From Trichomonas vaginalis G3 (lineage: Eukaryota; Parabasalia; Trichomonadida; Trichomonadidae): a stretch of DNA of 64,000 nucleotides. The stretch is from positions 13,029,962-13,093,961 of the forward strand of contig NC_067208.1 in NCBI RefSeq assembly GCF_026262505.1, in the 5' to 3' direction. The position numbers and the translations under genes were made by a program. Positions 10,441-20,364 of the stretch are shown here, piece after piece. How positions within the stretch are numbered: position 1 is the stretch's first letter; every line of letters starts with the position of its first letter. The notes beneath the pieces are model-generated. The model was not told the origin of the DNA, ran no database searches, and worked only from the letters and a program-made list of their open reading frames with translations.

Positions 10441-11298
10441 TTACAATACTGCAATGGTAGAGTTTAAGAGTTGTGCTTCAATGTAGAGACAGTCCTTATG
10501 GTCTGGAGGTAAGAACACTGGGCAGTTATGGTCATGAGTGGAGAACATGTCTATCCAAAACTCACGATTGAAGCCAGTTAATTTATAGTATTTAGGATTT
10601 GGCAGTGGTGTAGTTCTTGTATGACCAATGAACTCATTTTCAACTCCCTTACTTAAGTTTGAATATAATATAGCTTGCTTTCTATCCCAAATGCCAGGTG
10701 TTACAATCTTTGAAAATTCATTTTTCCTCGGAAGCATTGCATCATAATTGAAAACATTCTTGAAATCATCACTTGGTTCAGAGATTTGAAATCTTATACG
10801 TAATGGATTTTCTTTCTCTTTAGCGACTTCATTGAATGGTGAGAATACAATAAACTGACAGTCATGTGTTCCATCTTCATTTTCATTAAATTCATAATGA
10901 AAGTCTATAAGTTGTGGCTGACTACCTTCTTCTTTCAGTTGTGCAAGAAACTCACGTAAAGGCTGTAAAGTTTGTACTTCAATGTTGAACTTTTTCTCGA
11001 ACATCTCATTAAATGAAATCATACATAGTTGCAATGTTGTATCGTCTTTAAAGTATTTGTATATGTGAATGTTTTGGGCGCTTAAAGACTGTTCGTCATT
11101 TTCTATCTCGACTTGAAGTATAAAGTTAACCTTTCTGAAAGCACGTGTTATATACATAGATGTTATTGCCAATGTACTTCTCTTCATTTATGTTCACAAT
11201 CCAGTCTGTTGGAAACTTAAACGTTACTCTGTTCCCCTTTATTTTGACGTCAGGGTTTCACTACTGAACGCAACAGATAAAGGTATTTGTCTATACAT
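10441..11298 (-). pseudogene. Penton-like minor capsid candidate (copy A)
   Basis: From the start at 11298 (MYRQIPLSV) to the stop at 10441. Two indels near 11160-11255 break the first third; the remaining 248 codons are open. A strand-rich N-terminal motif of the type FKFPTDWIVNINEEKYIGI also appears, with changes, in 24757-25607, 38209-39089, 49582-50442 and 56496-57343. Position between PolB and the capsid gene, and size near 285 residues, suit the minor capsid (penton) protein of Mavericks. Identification is by position and family pattern, not a diagnostic motif. Confidence 0.6.
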
Positions 11299-11322
11299 TT
11301 AATTCGGATAAAAATAAACCAT

Positions 11323-11584
11323 TTACTCTTTCTTTTGCTTCAGCTTTCTTTAGCTTTTGCTTCAGCTTCTTCTCTAGCTTTCTTCGCCAGCAAACGTGGG
11401 TTCTTTTGTCTTCCAGCAGCTAATGCAGCAAGTTGTTTTTCACTAAGTTTTCTCTTTGGTCTCTCTGGCTTTTGTTCTTGTTTTTGTTCCTTCAGTTCGG
11501 ATAAAATTTGCTCACGAATTTCTTTCTTCAATGCTTCAACATCTATGACCCTTGGGTCTTGTCCGTAGGCTTGTCTGAGTCATT
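11323..11584 (-). pseudogene. Small basic protein, KxxAEA-rich (copy A)
   Basis: Homologue of the intact 25632-25892. The Glu/Lys/Gln-rich middle (ILSELKEQKQEQKPERPKRK) and the Ala-rich tail (AEAKAKE) predict a charged helix. One-base changes near 11335, 11350, 11550 and 11570 break the frame. Divergent from 11629 with 44 bp between starts. Such small basic proteins could be DNA-condensing or core proteins; this is inference. Confidence 0.55.
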
Positions 11585-11628
11585 TGACTGCAGATAAAAA
11601 ACAAAATTAAAACTTTAACCGATGTAAA

Positions 11629-12062
11629 ATGAGCTTGTCAAAATCAGAGCGAGAGTCTATTATATTAAATGACGCAAGAGGAATACAACATCCTTTCTAT
11701 TATGTAAGTCAGAGTAAAGATGGTAAAATATACGTAAGAAAAAGAAAGGTTCCATTAGCGAATGCAGAAAGCGACAACATTAAGGTGTATGGCAAGGGTG
11801 AAGTCCACGAAGTCCATATTAAGCCTTCTATTCAAACTGAAAAGTCAATAGAACCAGAGAAAAAAGAAGCCAGAGTTCTTTCAATAACGAACCAAGAGCT
11901 TATTGCAAAGTTCGTGAATTTCATTGAAAACAAACCGAGTCAAAGAACCCTGACCCGCCAGTGAAAGAAGTTGAGACAAAAGAGAATGTACAGTTCATTG
12001 AAAATGTCAAGAAACAACTTCCACCACGAATACCAAGAAGAAGAGTGAGAATAATGAAGTAA
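11629..12062 (+). pseudogene. Small conserved protein, KDGKIYVRK type (copy A)
   Basis: One base is missing near 11932 relative to the intact 25938-26372, cutting the frame at 11964. The N-terminal domain (ESIILNDARG, SKDGKIYVRKRKVPL) resembles those in 14200-14418 and 52683-53267, defining a small family found in both element types. The C-terminal half is charged and low-complexity, ending in a basic PRRRVRIMK-like tail. It lies 27 bp before the capsid gene. Function unknown; a virion or scaffold role is plausible from position. Confidence 0.6.
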
Positions 12063-12089
12063 ATAGATATTTTTATCTGAAGTAAATAC

Positions 12090-13662
12090 ATGCAGAACGA
12101 AACAGTTAAACGAATTTACTCCAGCAGAGCATATTCATCAGATTCGCTCATATTTCGATATCATAGACAATGCAGTTCAAATTGGTGACACTAATAGAAA
12201 ATATTCTGACGCAAAGATTCCATCACAACCTGGAACTGCTAAAGATAACACATGGGTAACATTCAATCTCTCACCTCCTGGTGAAAATATGTTGGACCTT
12301 TACAATACATTCATTACGTATAAAATGGAAGGTCAATTTATTGTAGATAAAGAAATTGGTTCAGGTTCCAATAAAACAAACCCACCAGGATTTTGGATTG
12401 GTTTCGATGACGCTTTCTATGCAGTTGCTGGATATCAAATCCTTGCAAATGGTCGTATCGTATATTCTCAAGACAACGCAAGAGAAGAAGCATATATAAC
12501 TTCAAACTCACAAACTACCGAACAATAAAGAAAGTAGATGTTTTCTCAAAGACTCGACATGAAGATGTATGGAGTCATTCGGGAACATGCAGAACAGGAC
12601 AAATTGTTAGTGGTCCAATTACAGCAGGAAAATCATTTGATTTTAAGCTTCGTTTAAAATTCCTGTTAGAAAGTTTTTCCATTAGAAGCTATTCGATTTA
12701 TTCCAGCTTTTGCAGGAAACATTCAGCTTAAAGTAAAGTTCAGTAGCGACGCCTTACAATGCACATCTATATCTGTAAATGATATCATTGCTTTCAATCC
12801 AACTCTTAAAGTTGCATTTGCTTCAGATTCAAATCCACCGACAAATAAATTTGTTCCATGGAATGAACCATTCACTATGATAACGAAGGCAGTAGAAGCT
12901 AGTGGAACAGTTACTATTACAACTGTAACCCAGCAACTATTTCGAACAAAGATGGATTTTAATGAATGTTTCATTCATCCAAAGTCATTCTCTTTAGACC
13001 CTAACATTTATACAGAACTTGTAGAACATTATACAAACGAGGCTTTATGTTTTCCTGTTAAAGTTATGGATTGGATTCCTATGGACGGTTCATTCTCAAA
13101 GAATACAGATAGTTCAAGTGCAACATTTACAGCAGCTTATACGCCTATTAATGTTAAAAGTATTTGGGCACTATTTAGAAAGAAAGACAACTATTATGTT
13201 AATTTTGAGAACCCTAAGTTTAAATATCTTCAGCTTTCCATGGGAGCTTATGGAAATATGCCTGCAGAACCTGAAAAATCATATGGACCTGTATTTTATG
13301 AAATGGTTGCGAACGCTTGCAATACAAACAATGATATGATAGGATTTAATGAAGATGTTATGAGGTCATTGGTGGATGATGGTAGTGTGGAACATAAATG
13401 GGATAGCTATGACAACACACATTTCTTATGTGGTTTTCCAACAGAAGTGGACTTTTGCTTCCAGCAAGGTCAAACATCTACTGCTCCAATAACATACAAA
13501 TTGTCTGTTAAAGGACCTATTGAACTAGCAACTGAAAATGTACCAAAGCCACTTATTGGATTTATGAGGGATTGTTGCTTTGCCATTCAGGTGCGTGCTA
13601 AAGGCATCCCCATAATAAGATTAGATGACTATAACTTAGCCACGGACGACAGTGAGGAATAA
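12090..13662 (+). pseudogene. Major capsid protein, double jelly-roll type (copy A)
   Basis: Near-identical to the intact 26400-27974, but with an extra base near 12103, a lost base near 12525 and a two-base loss around 12656-12684. The last 261 codons (12877-13662) are open. Its size in intact form, central place in the element and strand-rich composition (KVKFSSDALQCTSISV, FWIGFDDAFYAVAGYQIL) fit the Maverick major capsid protein. It would form the icosahedral shell. Intact as a protein only in copy B. Confidence 0.7.
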
Positions 13663-13692
13663 AGGATGAACGTTTATTTTTAAAGCTTATAA

Positions 13693-14151
13693 ATGAGTTC
13701 TTCATCAAGCTCTCGTGAACCTTCACCATCTATGAAACAAACTTTACCAAACGATTATGGAGCACCTATTGAATATTTCTTACGAGCTGCACAATGGCAA
13801 AGAGCAGTCTCACCAAGGTTAGGTGTTCCACCAGCTCCTGTCAAAAATAGCATTTGGTCAAGTCCTTATATAAGATATGGTCTCCCACTAGGTTTGCTAG
13901 CTACAGCAGGAGCAGTTATGATGTTGAAAAGAAACAAAGCAAATGTTGTAAATAATACTGAAGTAGCTGAAGTTAAACAAACTCCAACACCTTCGCCAAA
14001 ACCAACGCCTTCACAAGCAAAACCTTCAATGACTCCTGAACCTATGGAAGTACAAACTCCTGTTCAAAAGTCAACTCCTAAACCGACTCCAACATTTAAA
14101 CCAGAACCTACTCCTCAAATAAATCGTAAAACTCCTGCGTTTCCTTACTGA
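13693..14151 (+). CDS. Small single-pass membrane protein, Pro-rich tail
   Basis: 152 codons, intact here and broken in copy B (28005). Ser-rich N-terminus, then LPLGLLATAGAVMMLKR, one hydrophobic segment of about 17 residues at 60-77, followed by a Thr/Pro/Lys tail with repeated PTPSPKPTPS-like units. It begins 30 bp after the capsid stop. Likely a virion or membrane-associated protein expressed with the capsid; no family recognised. Confidence 0.7.
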   Translation: MSSSSSSREPSPSMKQTLPNDYGAPIEYFLRAAQWQRAVSPRLGVPPAPVKNSIWSSPYIRYGLPLGLLATAGAVMMLKRNKANVVNNTEVAEVKQTPTPSPKPTPSQAKPSMTPEPMEVQTPVQKSTPKPTPTFKPEPTPQINRKTPAFPY

Positions 14152-14199
14152 AAAATAACGTTATTTTTTATTTAATATTAAAATTTTTATTTGATTGAA

Positions 14200-14418
14200 A
14201 TGACAAATAAAGTCACTGAAGCAATGAAACAAAAGTTTTTGGTAGAATACATTAAATCAGGAACTATTCCAGAAGGTTTTTACGTTCATACTATGAAGGA
14301 TGGTAGAGTTCAGTTTAGAAAGATAAAGCAACCATTAGATAAAGAAGGAATTTTGAGAAAGATTAAACTTCATGAGGACAACATTGCTGAACTTAAGAAG
14401 AAGCTAGAAGAGTTATAA
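14200..14418 (+). CDS. Small conserved protein, KDGRVQFRK type
   Basis: 72 codons from the first ATG (14200); the frame opens three codons earlier without an ATG. GFYVHTMKDGRVQFRKIKQ matches the domain of 11629-12062, and a short coiled coil (HEDNIAELKKKLEEL) ends it. Copy B (28510-28746) is six codons longer at the end. Function unknown. Confidence 0.6.
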   Translation: MTNKVTEAMKQKFLVEYIKSGTIPEGFYVHTMKDGRVQFRKIKQPLDKEGILRKIKLHEDNIAELKKKLEEL

Positions 14419-14494
14419 AGCAATGAGAACGTTTATGTTATGAGAAATTTTTAACGTTAGTTTTATTTTTACTGAAAATTTTTATTTGGATGTA

Positions 14495-14779
14495 ATGACA
14501 GAACAAAAGCAACTCATACAAATCGAAAAATATAACAAACATACATTTAAACATTTATTCTTCCTTCCTGAGCATAACATGTTCTTTACACTTCATCCTA
14601 GACCAGTTGACTTTTCATTGACTGTTTATAAAGATTGTCATGGTAGTTTTATAAAAACTTATGATGATGAAGGTAAGTTAACAAGACTATGCATTTCAAA
14701 ACTTGAGAAACTTTATGACTTCAAGTATGACTACAATAGAGTTAACACTGACGATGAAGATATAGAAGAAAATTTATGA
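14495..14779 (+). CDS. Acidic TIR-side protein (copy A)
   Basis: 94 codons from ATG 14495. FKHLFFLPEHNMFFTLHPR and LCISKLEKLY correspond to FKNLFFVPRENTFYQIRGR and LALSKLTNIY in 36975-37301, so it is a diverged member of the protein encoded inside the TIRs of elements B and C. The C-terminus is acidic (NTDDEDIEENL). It is the last gene before the right TIR. Role unknown. Confidence 0.6.
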   Translation: MTEQKQLIQIEKYNKHTFKHLFFLPEHNMFFTLHPRPVDFSLTVYKDCHGSFIKTYDDEGKLTRLCISKLEKLYDFKYDYNRVNTDDEDIEENL

Positions 14780-14971
14780 GAACGTTTATTTTTTCATTAA
14801 TGAGTTCGTTAGTGAGGTGAAATGGTTGGCGGCTTTGTAAATATTTAAGGTTAAGTTAGTTTTGCGTTCGTGTTGTATAATGTACGTTAGTGGTTTTGTA
14901 AAGTGTCAAATTCACAAGTATTGGGTAAGGTGGAACGCAGTGCCACCATACCCAAGACTGGTGTACTAACT
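14777..14971. mobile_element. Right terminal inverted repeat of Maverick A
   Basis: From GAGAACGTTTATTTTTT to the end GTGTACTAACT. In reverse complement it starts 5'-AGTTAGTACAC, then shares GGCACTGCGTT and TGAATTTGACAC with the ends at 29395 and 36521, both in the expected orientation. The terminal AG is typical of Polinton ends. The sequence beyond 14971 aligns with the inside of gene 60858-61796 from GTTGTT onward, which locates the insertion and the probable target-site copy. Confidence 0.8.
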
Positions 14972-15331
14972 GTTGTTCTAGCTGGTTTTATTTCAATGTA
15001 TAACGCAAAAACGATGTCGCAATGTTCAAAATGTAAAGCAGCAATGAGGAAATATAACTACTCAGTCAAAGAGATAGAAAGAATGCGAAACGACTATGCA
15101 GACTTAAAGAAAGAAGCAGAAAAGCCAGCAGAAGATAAAATGGATATGTTGACATTTCTTAATAAAAACTATTCAACAGCAGAAGATTTCCTTCTGTCTG
15201 ACGTCAAGAAGAAGTATAAAGAAACTTTCGGTATCGTTAAAACATTCGATGTACTAAAAGAAGAAATAGAAGCTACGAAACTGTTTAGGATTTCAAATAT
15301 ACATCGTACAATTCATGTAAAACGCTTGTGA
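14972..15331 (+). pseudogene. 3' remnant of the 312-aa Maverick gene, cut by element A
   Basis: From SQCSKCKAAMRKYNYSVKEI to IHRTIHVKRL it matches the C-terminal third of 60858-61796 almost residue for residue. An open frame starting at 14903 is a chance fusion with the TIR. The 5' two thirds are not in the window and should lie on the far side of element A. This places element A inside element B. Confidence 0.8.
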
Positions 15332-15337
15332 AAAAAC

Positions 15338-15385
15338 AGGTGAGAAAACAGGTGAAAAAACGGGTGAGATCTCACCTCTTCACCT
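15338..15385. terminator. GGTGA palindrome module
   Basis: Central GGTGAGATCTCACC with flanking AGGTGAAAAAA repeats, seven bases after the stop at 15331. The perfect centre contrasts with the AGATTTC centre at 1758. Confidence 0.45.
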
Positions 15386-15978
15386 AAACATTATTTTTGC
15401 TGAAAAATGACCAAATTTCATGAATTTTCATAAAAGATAAAAATAAAGTTAGTTTTATTTTTATTTATTTTTTTATCTTGTATGTAAAGACAGTAATGTC
15501 AAACATTGAGTTTGAAACAGTAAGAAAGATTGACAATGACACCAAAGTGGTTAGAATTGGTGATTTAAACGTAAGATACTGTAAGAAATACAACAAATAT
15601 TCTTTGTCAGACATTATAACACCTTCTGGAAAGAAAACAAAGGACTGGGTTAGAATTGCTTCTACTCAGAAAATTTTGACAAGAAATCCTGAGCTCATGA
15701 TATCGGTAAGATTCTATGGAACTACAGCATATCTCATTGACAAAAGTCTTATACCAATAATTCTTCTGTGGATTGACCCTGTTGTTGGATATAACTTCAT
15801 AACTTATGGTTCATTCGACTCAGAACGTTGCAGTGAAGGCTTACTTTACATCGTTCAGAAACCGAAGGACTTCAATACAAAGAGATATAAGATAGGAAGA
15901 ACATATAATATAACTCAAAGATATGACTCTACAGTCAATAGAGTCAAGGTTGTGTTCGTTAATGATATGAGAGCTGCT

Positions 15979-17572
15979 TATAGATACAAGGTGATGTGAA
16001 TTTTGCATCCCTGGGATGGACGATACACCCAAAGTGTCACCTTTTTGGGATAACAAAAATTTATATATATGAGAGTTCTGCAAATCATATGCACAATATC
16101 TATTCTGCCTGATTTCTTGTATATAGGAGTCAGGCTGAATAGATATTGTGCATGTGGCAATATAAGTATTTCCGAGATTGCCATCGTGCGCTATAGTACA
16201 CTACTTCTCCTTGGTCCTAGCTCGGTTCCAAGGATATCGGTGTTCAAGGATTTGGCAAGGTCCTTCTGAAGTCTCTCATTCGATGAGAGATTTCGGAAGA
16301 ACCTTGCCTTAGAGTATTCCAACTCTTGTTCTCTTGTCCCTGAATAGTCAGAAAAGCTATTTGACTACTTAAGGCAGAGATTATCCGAGGTCCCTCATTT
16401 GATGAGAGGCCTCGGATAATCTCTGCCTTAAAGTTGTACACTTGTAGTCCATCAGAATGTAAGTATACACGGATAGGACAGCTTTCTTCTGAAGTCTTAG
16501 ATTTGATGAGAAGCCTCAGAAGAAAACTGTCCTATTTTATAATAGGAGGAGTTTCAGAAGCTCCAGAGCTCCTTTCGTAAGGAATAGGAGCTTTGGAGCT
16601 CCTGGTTCGAAGATGTGCTTCGCATCTTTCATCAGCATAGGATATTTATCAACTGGGACTCTGTTGATGAAGACTCAGGAGCTCCAACGCTCCCTTTCGT
16701 AAGGATTAGGAGCTTTGGAGCTCCTGGTTCGTAGATGGGCTTCGCATCTTTCATCAAAAGAGGCCCAAATGGTAAATATCCTCTGCTGATGAGCTTCAGG
16801 AGCTCCAAGGCTCCCTCTCGTAACGATTAGGAGCTTTGTAGCTCCTGAAGGTAAGTAGGATTGCTCTGATCTCTAATCAGTAGATGCCATGCCTCATTAT
16901 GGACTCTACTGACAAGAGATCAAGAGCTCCAAGGACTCCCTTTTTAGCTAGTGGCATTCTCACCATTTAGTAGGATCGCTGATCCTACTAATGAAGTGAT
17001 CACTTAATATACGTTTTGAATAAATTGAATTTTTTTACAAAAATTTAGTATTTTTTATAAACATCACATATATATTATAAATACGTAAATATATTCTTTA
17101 ATTCAAAAAATTCAATTCGGTTTCGGGCTGGGTATCCCAGCCCCAAGTATTCAATTTTATTCAATTTTTTTAGAATTTTGGGTTGGGGTGCCCAGACCAA
17201 AACAAACTTTATATTTTGATGTGTAGATGCGTATGTGTACATCATTATTGCGTTATATATTATATTTTTAATGAAAAAAAATCTGATTCAAAAAAAATTA
17301 TCACTAATTAGTTGATAATATAAAGAAAAAATATATAAATTGTATGTTTTGAGAGTATTTATCCACATTCACTCATATGAATTTCATTAAATAGTGTCTT
17401 TTTACTCCAAAATTTATTTTGAATTATTGAAATCAAAAAAAAAACTAGAAAAATTTCTCGAAATTTTTATTTTTAAAAAAATTTTGGATTTTATATTAAA
17501 AACTGACACTGGGAGGATGATAGGGCTGGGATTAGAGATACCCCGCTCACTTGGGAAAAATACGGATCTATA
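15979..17572. mobile_element. Hairpin-rich non-autonomous element, 1.59 kb
   Basis: Flanked by the direct repeat GAGCTGCT (15971-15978 and 17573-17580; nine bases if the preceding A is counted), with short inverted ends TATAGAT/ATCTATA. It splits the T5orf172 gene cleanly. No transposase is visible. The inside is a chain of long hairpins: 16091-16151, 16254-16308, 16371-16429, 16475-16533, followed by about three degenerate units of about 120 bp (from 16563, 16678, 16798) built on AGGAGCTTTGGAGCTCCT palindromes. The 8/9-bp duplication would suit a hAT or Mutator-type transposase acting in trans. Family not recognised. Confidence 0.75.
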
Positions 17573-17673
17573 GAGCTGCTGAAACAGAACTGCTTGAAGT
17601 TTTTGAGAAAATGTATGGTGCTCCCATAAAAGGTAAAGAAACGTTTGAAGTAGATGAGATAGATAAAGCTATA

Positions 17674-18971
17674 GGGTGTCCAAAGGTGCGTTTAGCACAG
17701 CGCTCTATATGAGACTATTAAAGGAGATATATGCTGATTATAAATATATAATCAAAAATATGAATATATGTATATGATGAGTAAGTTGTATTTTGGCGCC
17801 ATGCCGGGATATAAAATGAATTTTGAGACAAGAGGCGGTTTCGCGGGAAATTTTGGCGGGATTTTTTTCATTTTTTTAATGAATCATAAAGAAAACATCC
17901 TCGCTCTTGCAAAAAAATGCAAAGACTGTAAAAAATCTACGAGACATTGGTAAAATGCTTCAGTATGGATGCTCCTAGCTATTCCACTGTAACGTATCAT
18001 GTTAGGATGTATCACTTCATGACCAAAAAGGCGCCCATCATAAAAATTGACAAAAAATCGCCGGATCAAAGAAAAATCAAAGCAATTCTTCAAGCGCTAG
18101 ATGAAGACCCAAGAGCATCACTCAGAAGGATAGAGGAGATGACAAAGATACCACGTACAACAGTCAGTTATTATCTGCACAATTATTTGAACTACAAACT
18201 AGCGTATACACGTTGGGTTCCGCACAACCTTAATTCAGTTCAAAAAAATCTAGAGTCCAATCTTCGAAAGAGCTCCTCTCTATATTGCGTGCGTATCAAT
18301 CCAAGAAGTTTCGCTTTTTAGTAACAGGGGATGAGTCTTGGTTTCAATATGCAACAGAAGCCAAAATCATGTGGATCCCGAAGGATGAAGATCCGCAAAC
18401 ATTCCCGAAGAAAAAAATTGACACACCAATGATGATGTTGTCGGTTTTTTGGGGCGTGAATGGCATCATCGCAATTGATATTCTTCAAAAACCTAATACG
18501 ATGAATGCTCAGTATCTAATTGACAATGTTCTTACTCAAATTATCAATTCTGATGAGTTTGAGAAATCCAAACAACAAAAACAAAAGTTTGCAATTCATT
18601 TTGATAATTCAAGAGTTCACAAAAGTCATAAGATAATGAATTACTTGGTGGAAAACAATGTCAAAGTTGTTCCAAACCCAATTTATTCACCTGATATTGC
18701 CCCCTCTGACTTTTATTTATTCGGCACGCTAAAAAAGAGAGCTGAAGGACGCGAATTCGCGAGTCCAGATGATCTTGAAAATTTTGTAAGAGAGCAATTT
18801 GAGCAATTTTCTCATGATGATTTAAAGCGTGTCTTTGAAGCCTGGATCGATTGCTGCGAACGCGTGATTGAATCCAATGGTGATTATATTTAAATAAACT
18901 TTATATATATGTAACTTGTTTATTTCTATTCGCAGTATTCAGGTTTGTGCTAAACACACCTTTGGACACCC
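17674..18971 (+). mobile_element. mariner-family transposon (Tvmar-like)
   Basis: Perfect-looking ends GGGTGTCCAAAGGTG and CACCTTTGGACACCC, with inverted similarity continuing to about 26 bp (GTTTAGCACA). Bounded by TA/TATA as expected for Tc1/mariner, and about 1.3 kb long. Inserted in the sense direction in the T5orf172 gene, 93 bp beyond the hairpin element. A mariner family is well known in T. vaginalis. Confidence 0.9.
17879..18893 (+). pseudogene. mariner transposase, frameshifted
   Basis: Start MNHKENILALAKK at 17879. The HTH region contains SLRRIEEMTKIPRTTVSYYL. Catalytic triad: first Asp in VTGDESWF, second in HFDNSRVH, third in SPDIAPSDFYLF, with 34 residues between the last two, i.e. 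D,D34D. The linker motif of the family is visible as WVPHNL. Frame breaks lie near 17940-17990 and 18255-18290, so this copy is dead although the active-site residues survive. Confidence 0.9.
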
Positions 18972-19100
18972 TATATAAAATTATTTGACGAAGTTGCTGA
19001 AAAATACATGTAAAGCGTTTATTTTTGTCTTTTGTGAAAGTCAGAAAATAACGCTAATTTTTTCCTAACAAAAATTTTTATCTTGTATGTAAAGACAGTA

Positions 19101-19919
19101 ATGTCAACATCAGAGAACACAACAACTGCTATCGTTCATGAAGCCATAAATGAAGAATACGAATACATACAATATAACAAACAACTTCGCCTCATTCGTT
19201 CGGTCAAAGACGATATGTACCAAATGCAAAGTATAATGAATGCTCTTCGTTCTACAAAGCAAGCATATCATTGGTTTGAAAACCAACAGACAAAAGAACT
19301 TTTAGAAGAATTTCCTCATATGATTGTTTTGCAGAATGAAGAGATTTCGTATGAAAATCGCAAGAATTTGGCTCCTTGTTTGAAAGGTTATTATGTTCAT
19401 AGACTTTTAGTAAACGCTGTAGCAATGTGGGCTTCACCTCGTTATGCTTGTTATATTTTCATGATGTTAGATGAACTATATAAAGCAGAACGTGGAGAGA
19501 TGGAAAAGAAACTTCAAGCAAAAGATGAAGTCATTGAATCCAAAGACAAAAGCATACAGAAAAGAATACCGCGTTCAGTACCAAAAGGAAAGGAAAAGAG
19601 TTATAGGTATATGATATATACTGAAGAATTGGAGAAAGAAGAAGATAAAGATATGGTTATGTTGCATTTAGTCAGAAGAAACAACAAGAGCTTTTATGAC
19701 TTAGCTAAAATATATAAATCTGACAGAAACTGGTTCTATCGTGAAAACTTACCGATTTCAATGACACCGAATGAGCAAATAAAGGAAATTGTCAAAAATA
19801 CTCTTCCTCAAACACACTATGACATCAAAGGTTGCACAATACTTACATTCAAAGAAGACTTAACATTACTGAAGGAAAAAATAACAGAATATTTCGATAA
19901 CTTCAAAGAGGAAGAATGA
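19101..19919 (+). CDS. KilA-N domain protein (copy B), 272 aa
   Basis: Near-identical to 4900-5727, with the same shared leader before ATG 19101. It differs at the variable site after FPHMIV, where copy A has a GC-rich hairpin insertion and copy B reads LQNEEISYENRKN. The rest (YYVHRLLVNAVAMWASPRYA, coiled coil, C-terminal domain) is preserved and the frame is open, which suggests recent purifying selection or a young duplication. Confidence 0.75.
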   Translation: MSTSENTTTAIVHEAINEEYEYIQYNKQLRLIRSVKDDMYQMQSIMNALRSTKQAYHWFENQQTKELLEEFPHMIVLQNEEISYENRKNLAPCLKGYYVHRLLVNAVAMWASPRYACYIFMMLDELYKAERGEMEKKLQAKDEVIESKDKSIQKRIPRSVPKGKEKSYRYMIYTEELEKEEDKDMVMLHLVRRNNKSFYDLAKIYKSDRNWFYRENLPISMTPNEQIKEIVKNTLPQTHYDIKGCTILTFKEDLTLLKEKITEYFDNFKEEE

Positions 19920-19948
19920 AGTCACGACAACATTAACGAAGAGAGAAT

Positions 19949-19997
19949 GAGGTGAAAAAAGAGGTGAAAAAACGGGTGAGATCTCACCTCTTCACCT
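19949..19997. terminator. GGTGA palindrome module
   Basis: AGGTGAAAAAAGAGGTGAAA then GGTGAGATCTCACCTCTTCACC, 30 bp after the KilA-N stop. Confidence 0.45.
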
Positions 19998-20039
19998 AAA
20001 ATATATTTTTGTGCTATATTTACACTCATTTACGAAGAA

Positions 20040-20245
20040 GTCATGAATCCTACGTCAATTATGTTCGACACTGATAACATTAACGATAACATTAACGATA
20101 ACATAAACGATAACATTAACGATAACATAAACGATAACATAAATGCTCCATGTCAATTATGTTCGACACTGATAACATTAACGATAACATTAACGATAAC
20201 ATAAACGATAACATAAACGATAACATTAACGATAACATTCATTTT
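20040..20245. repeat. 12-bp tandem repeats (GATAACATTAAC)
   Basis: Runs of GATAACATTAAC and GATAACATAAAC, broken once by a repeat of CATGTCAATTATGTTCGACA. No gene between 19920 and 20364. In copy A this interval holds the small ORF 5782-5997 instead. Confidence 0.75.
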
Positions 20246-20364
20246 TGCATTAATCCTGCTGTGATGTCAAAATGTCATGTTGTCATCATTTTTAAGAGAA
20301 GTTAATTAACCAGGTGACACATGGTGACGTGGTGACACCTTCAGTTATTTAAAAATAAATTTTC

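Larger units (their letters stand above)
15496..19013 (+). pseudogene. T5orf172 (GIY-YIG-like) gene broken by two transposons
   Basis: Exact pieces are 15496-15978, 17573-17673 and 18974-19013; the uninterrupted homologue is 62139-62751. The N-terminal part (SLSDIITPSGKKTKDWVRIA) resembles MSV199/KilA-N-linked regions. The C-terminal part has GLLYIVQ, RYKIGRTYNITQRYD and VKVVFVNDMRAA, the T5orf172 signature of the GIY-YIG nuclease superfamily. A hairpin-rich element entered at the RAA codons and a mariner entered 93 bp further on. The protein ends FDEVAEKYM. The function of intact relatives in DNA viruses is not settled. Confidence 0.85.

Noticed and set aside
14903-15331. 142-codon frame read as a separate gene
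   Set aside because: Its first 23 codons are TIR sequence; the rest is the tail of the 312-aa gene cut by element A.
17527-17548. GGGATTAGAGATACCCCGCT resembles a conserved small-subunit rRNA motif
   Set aside because: Only about 20 bases match, with an inserted base, and no neighbouring rRNA sequence is present; it lies at the end of the hairpin element.
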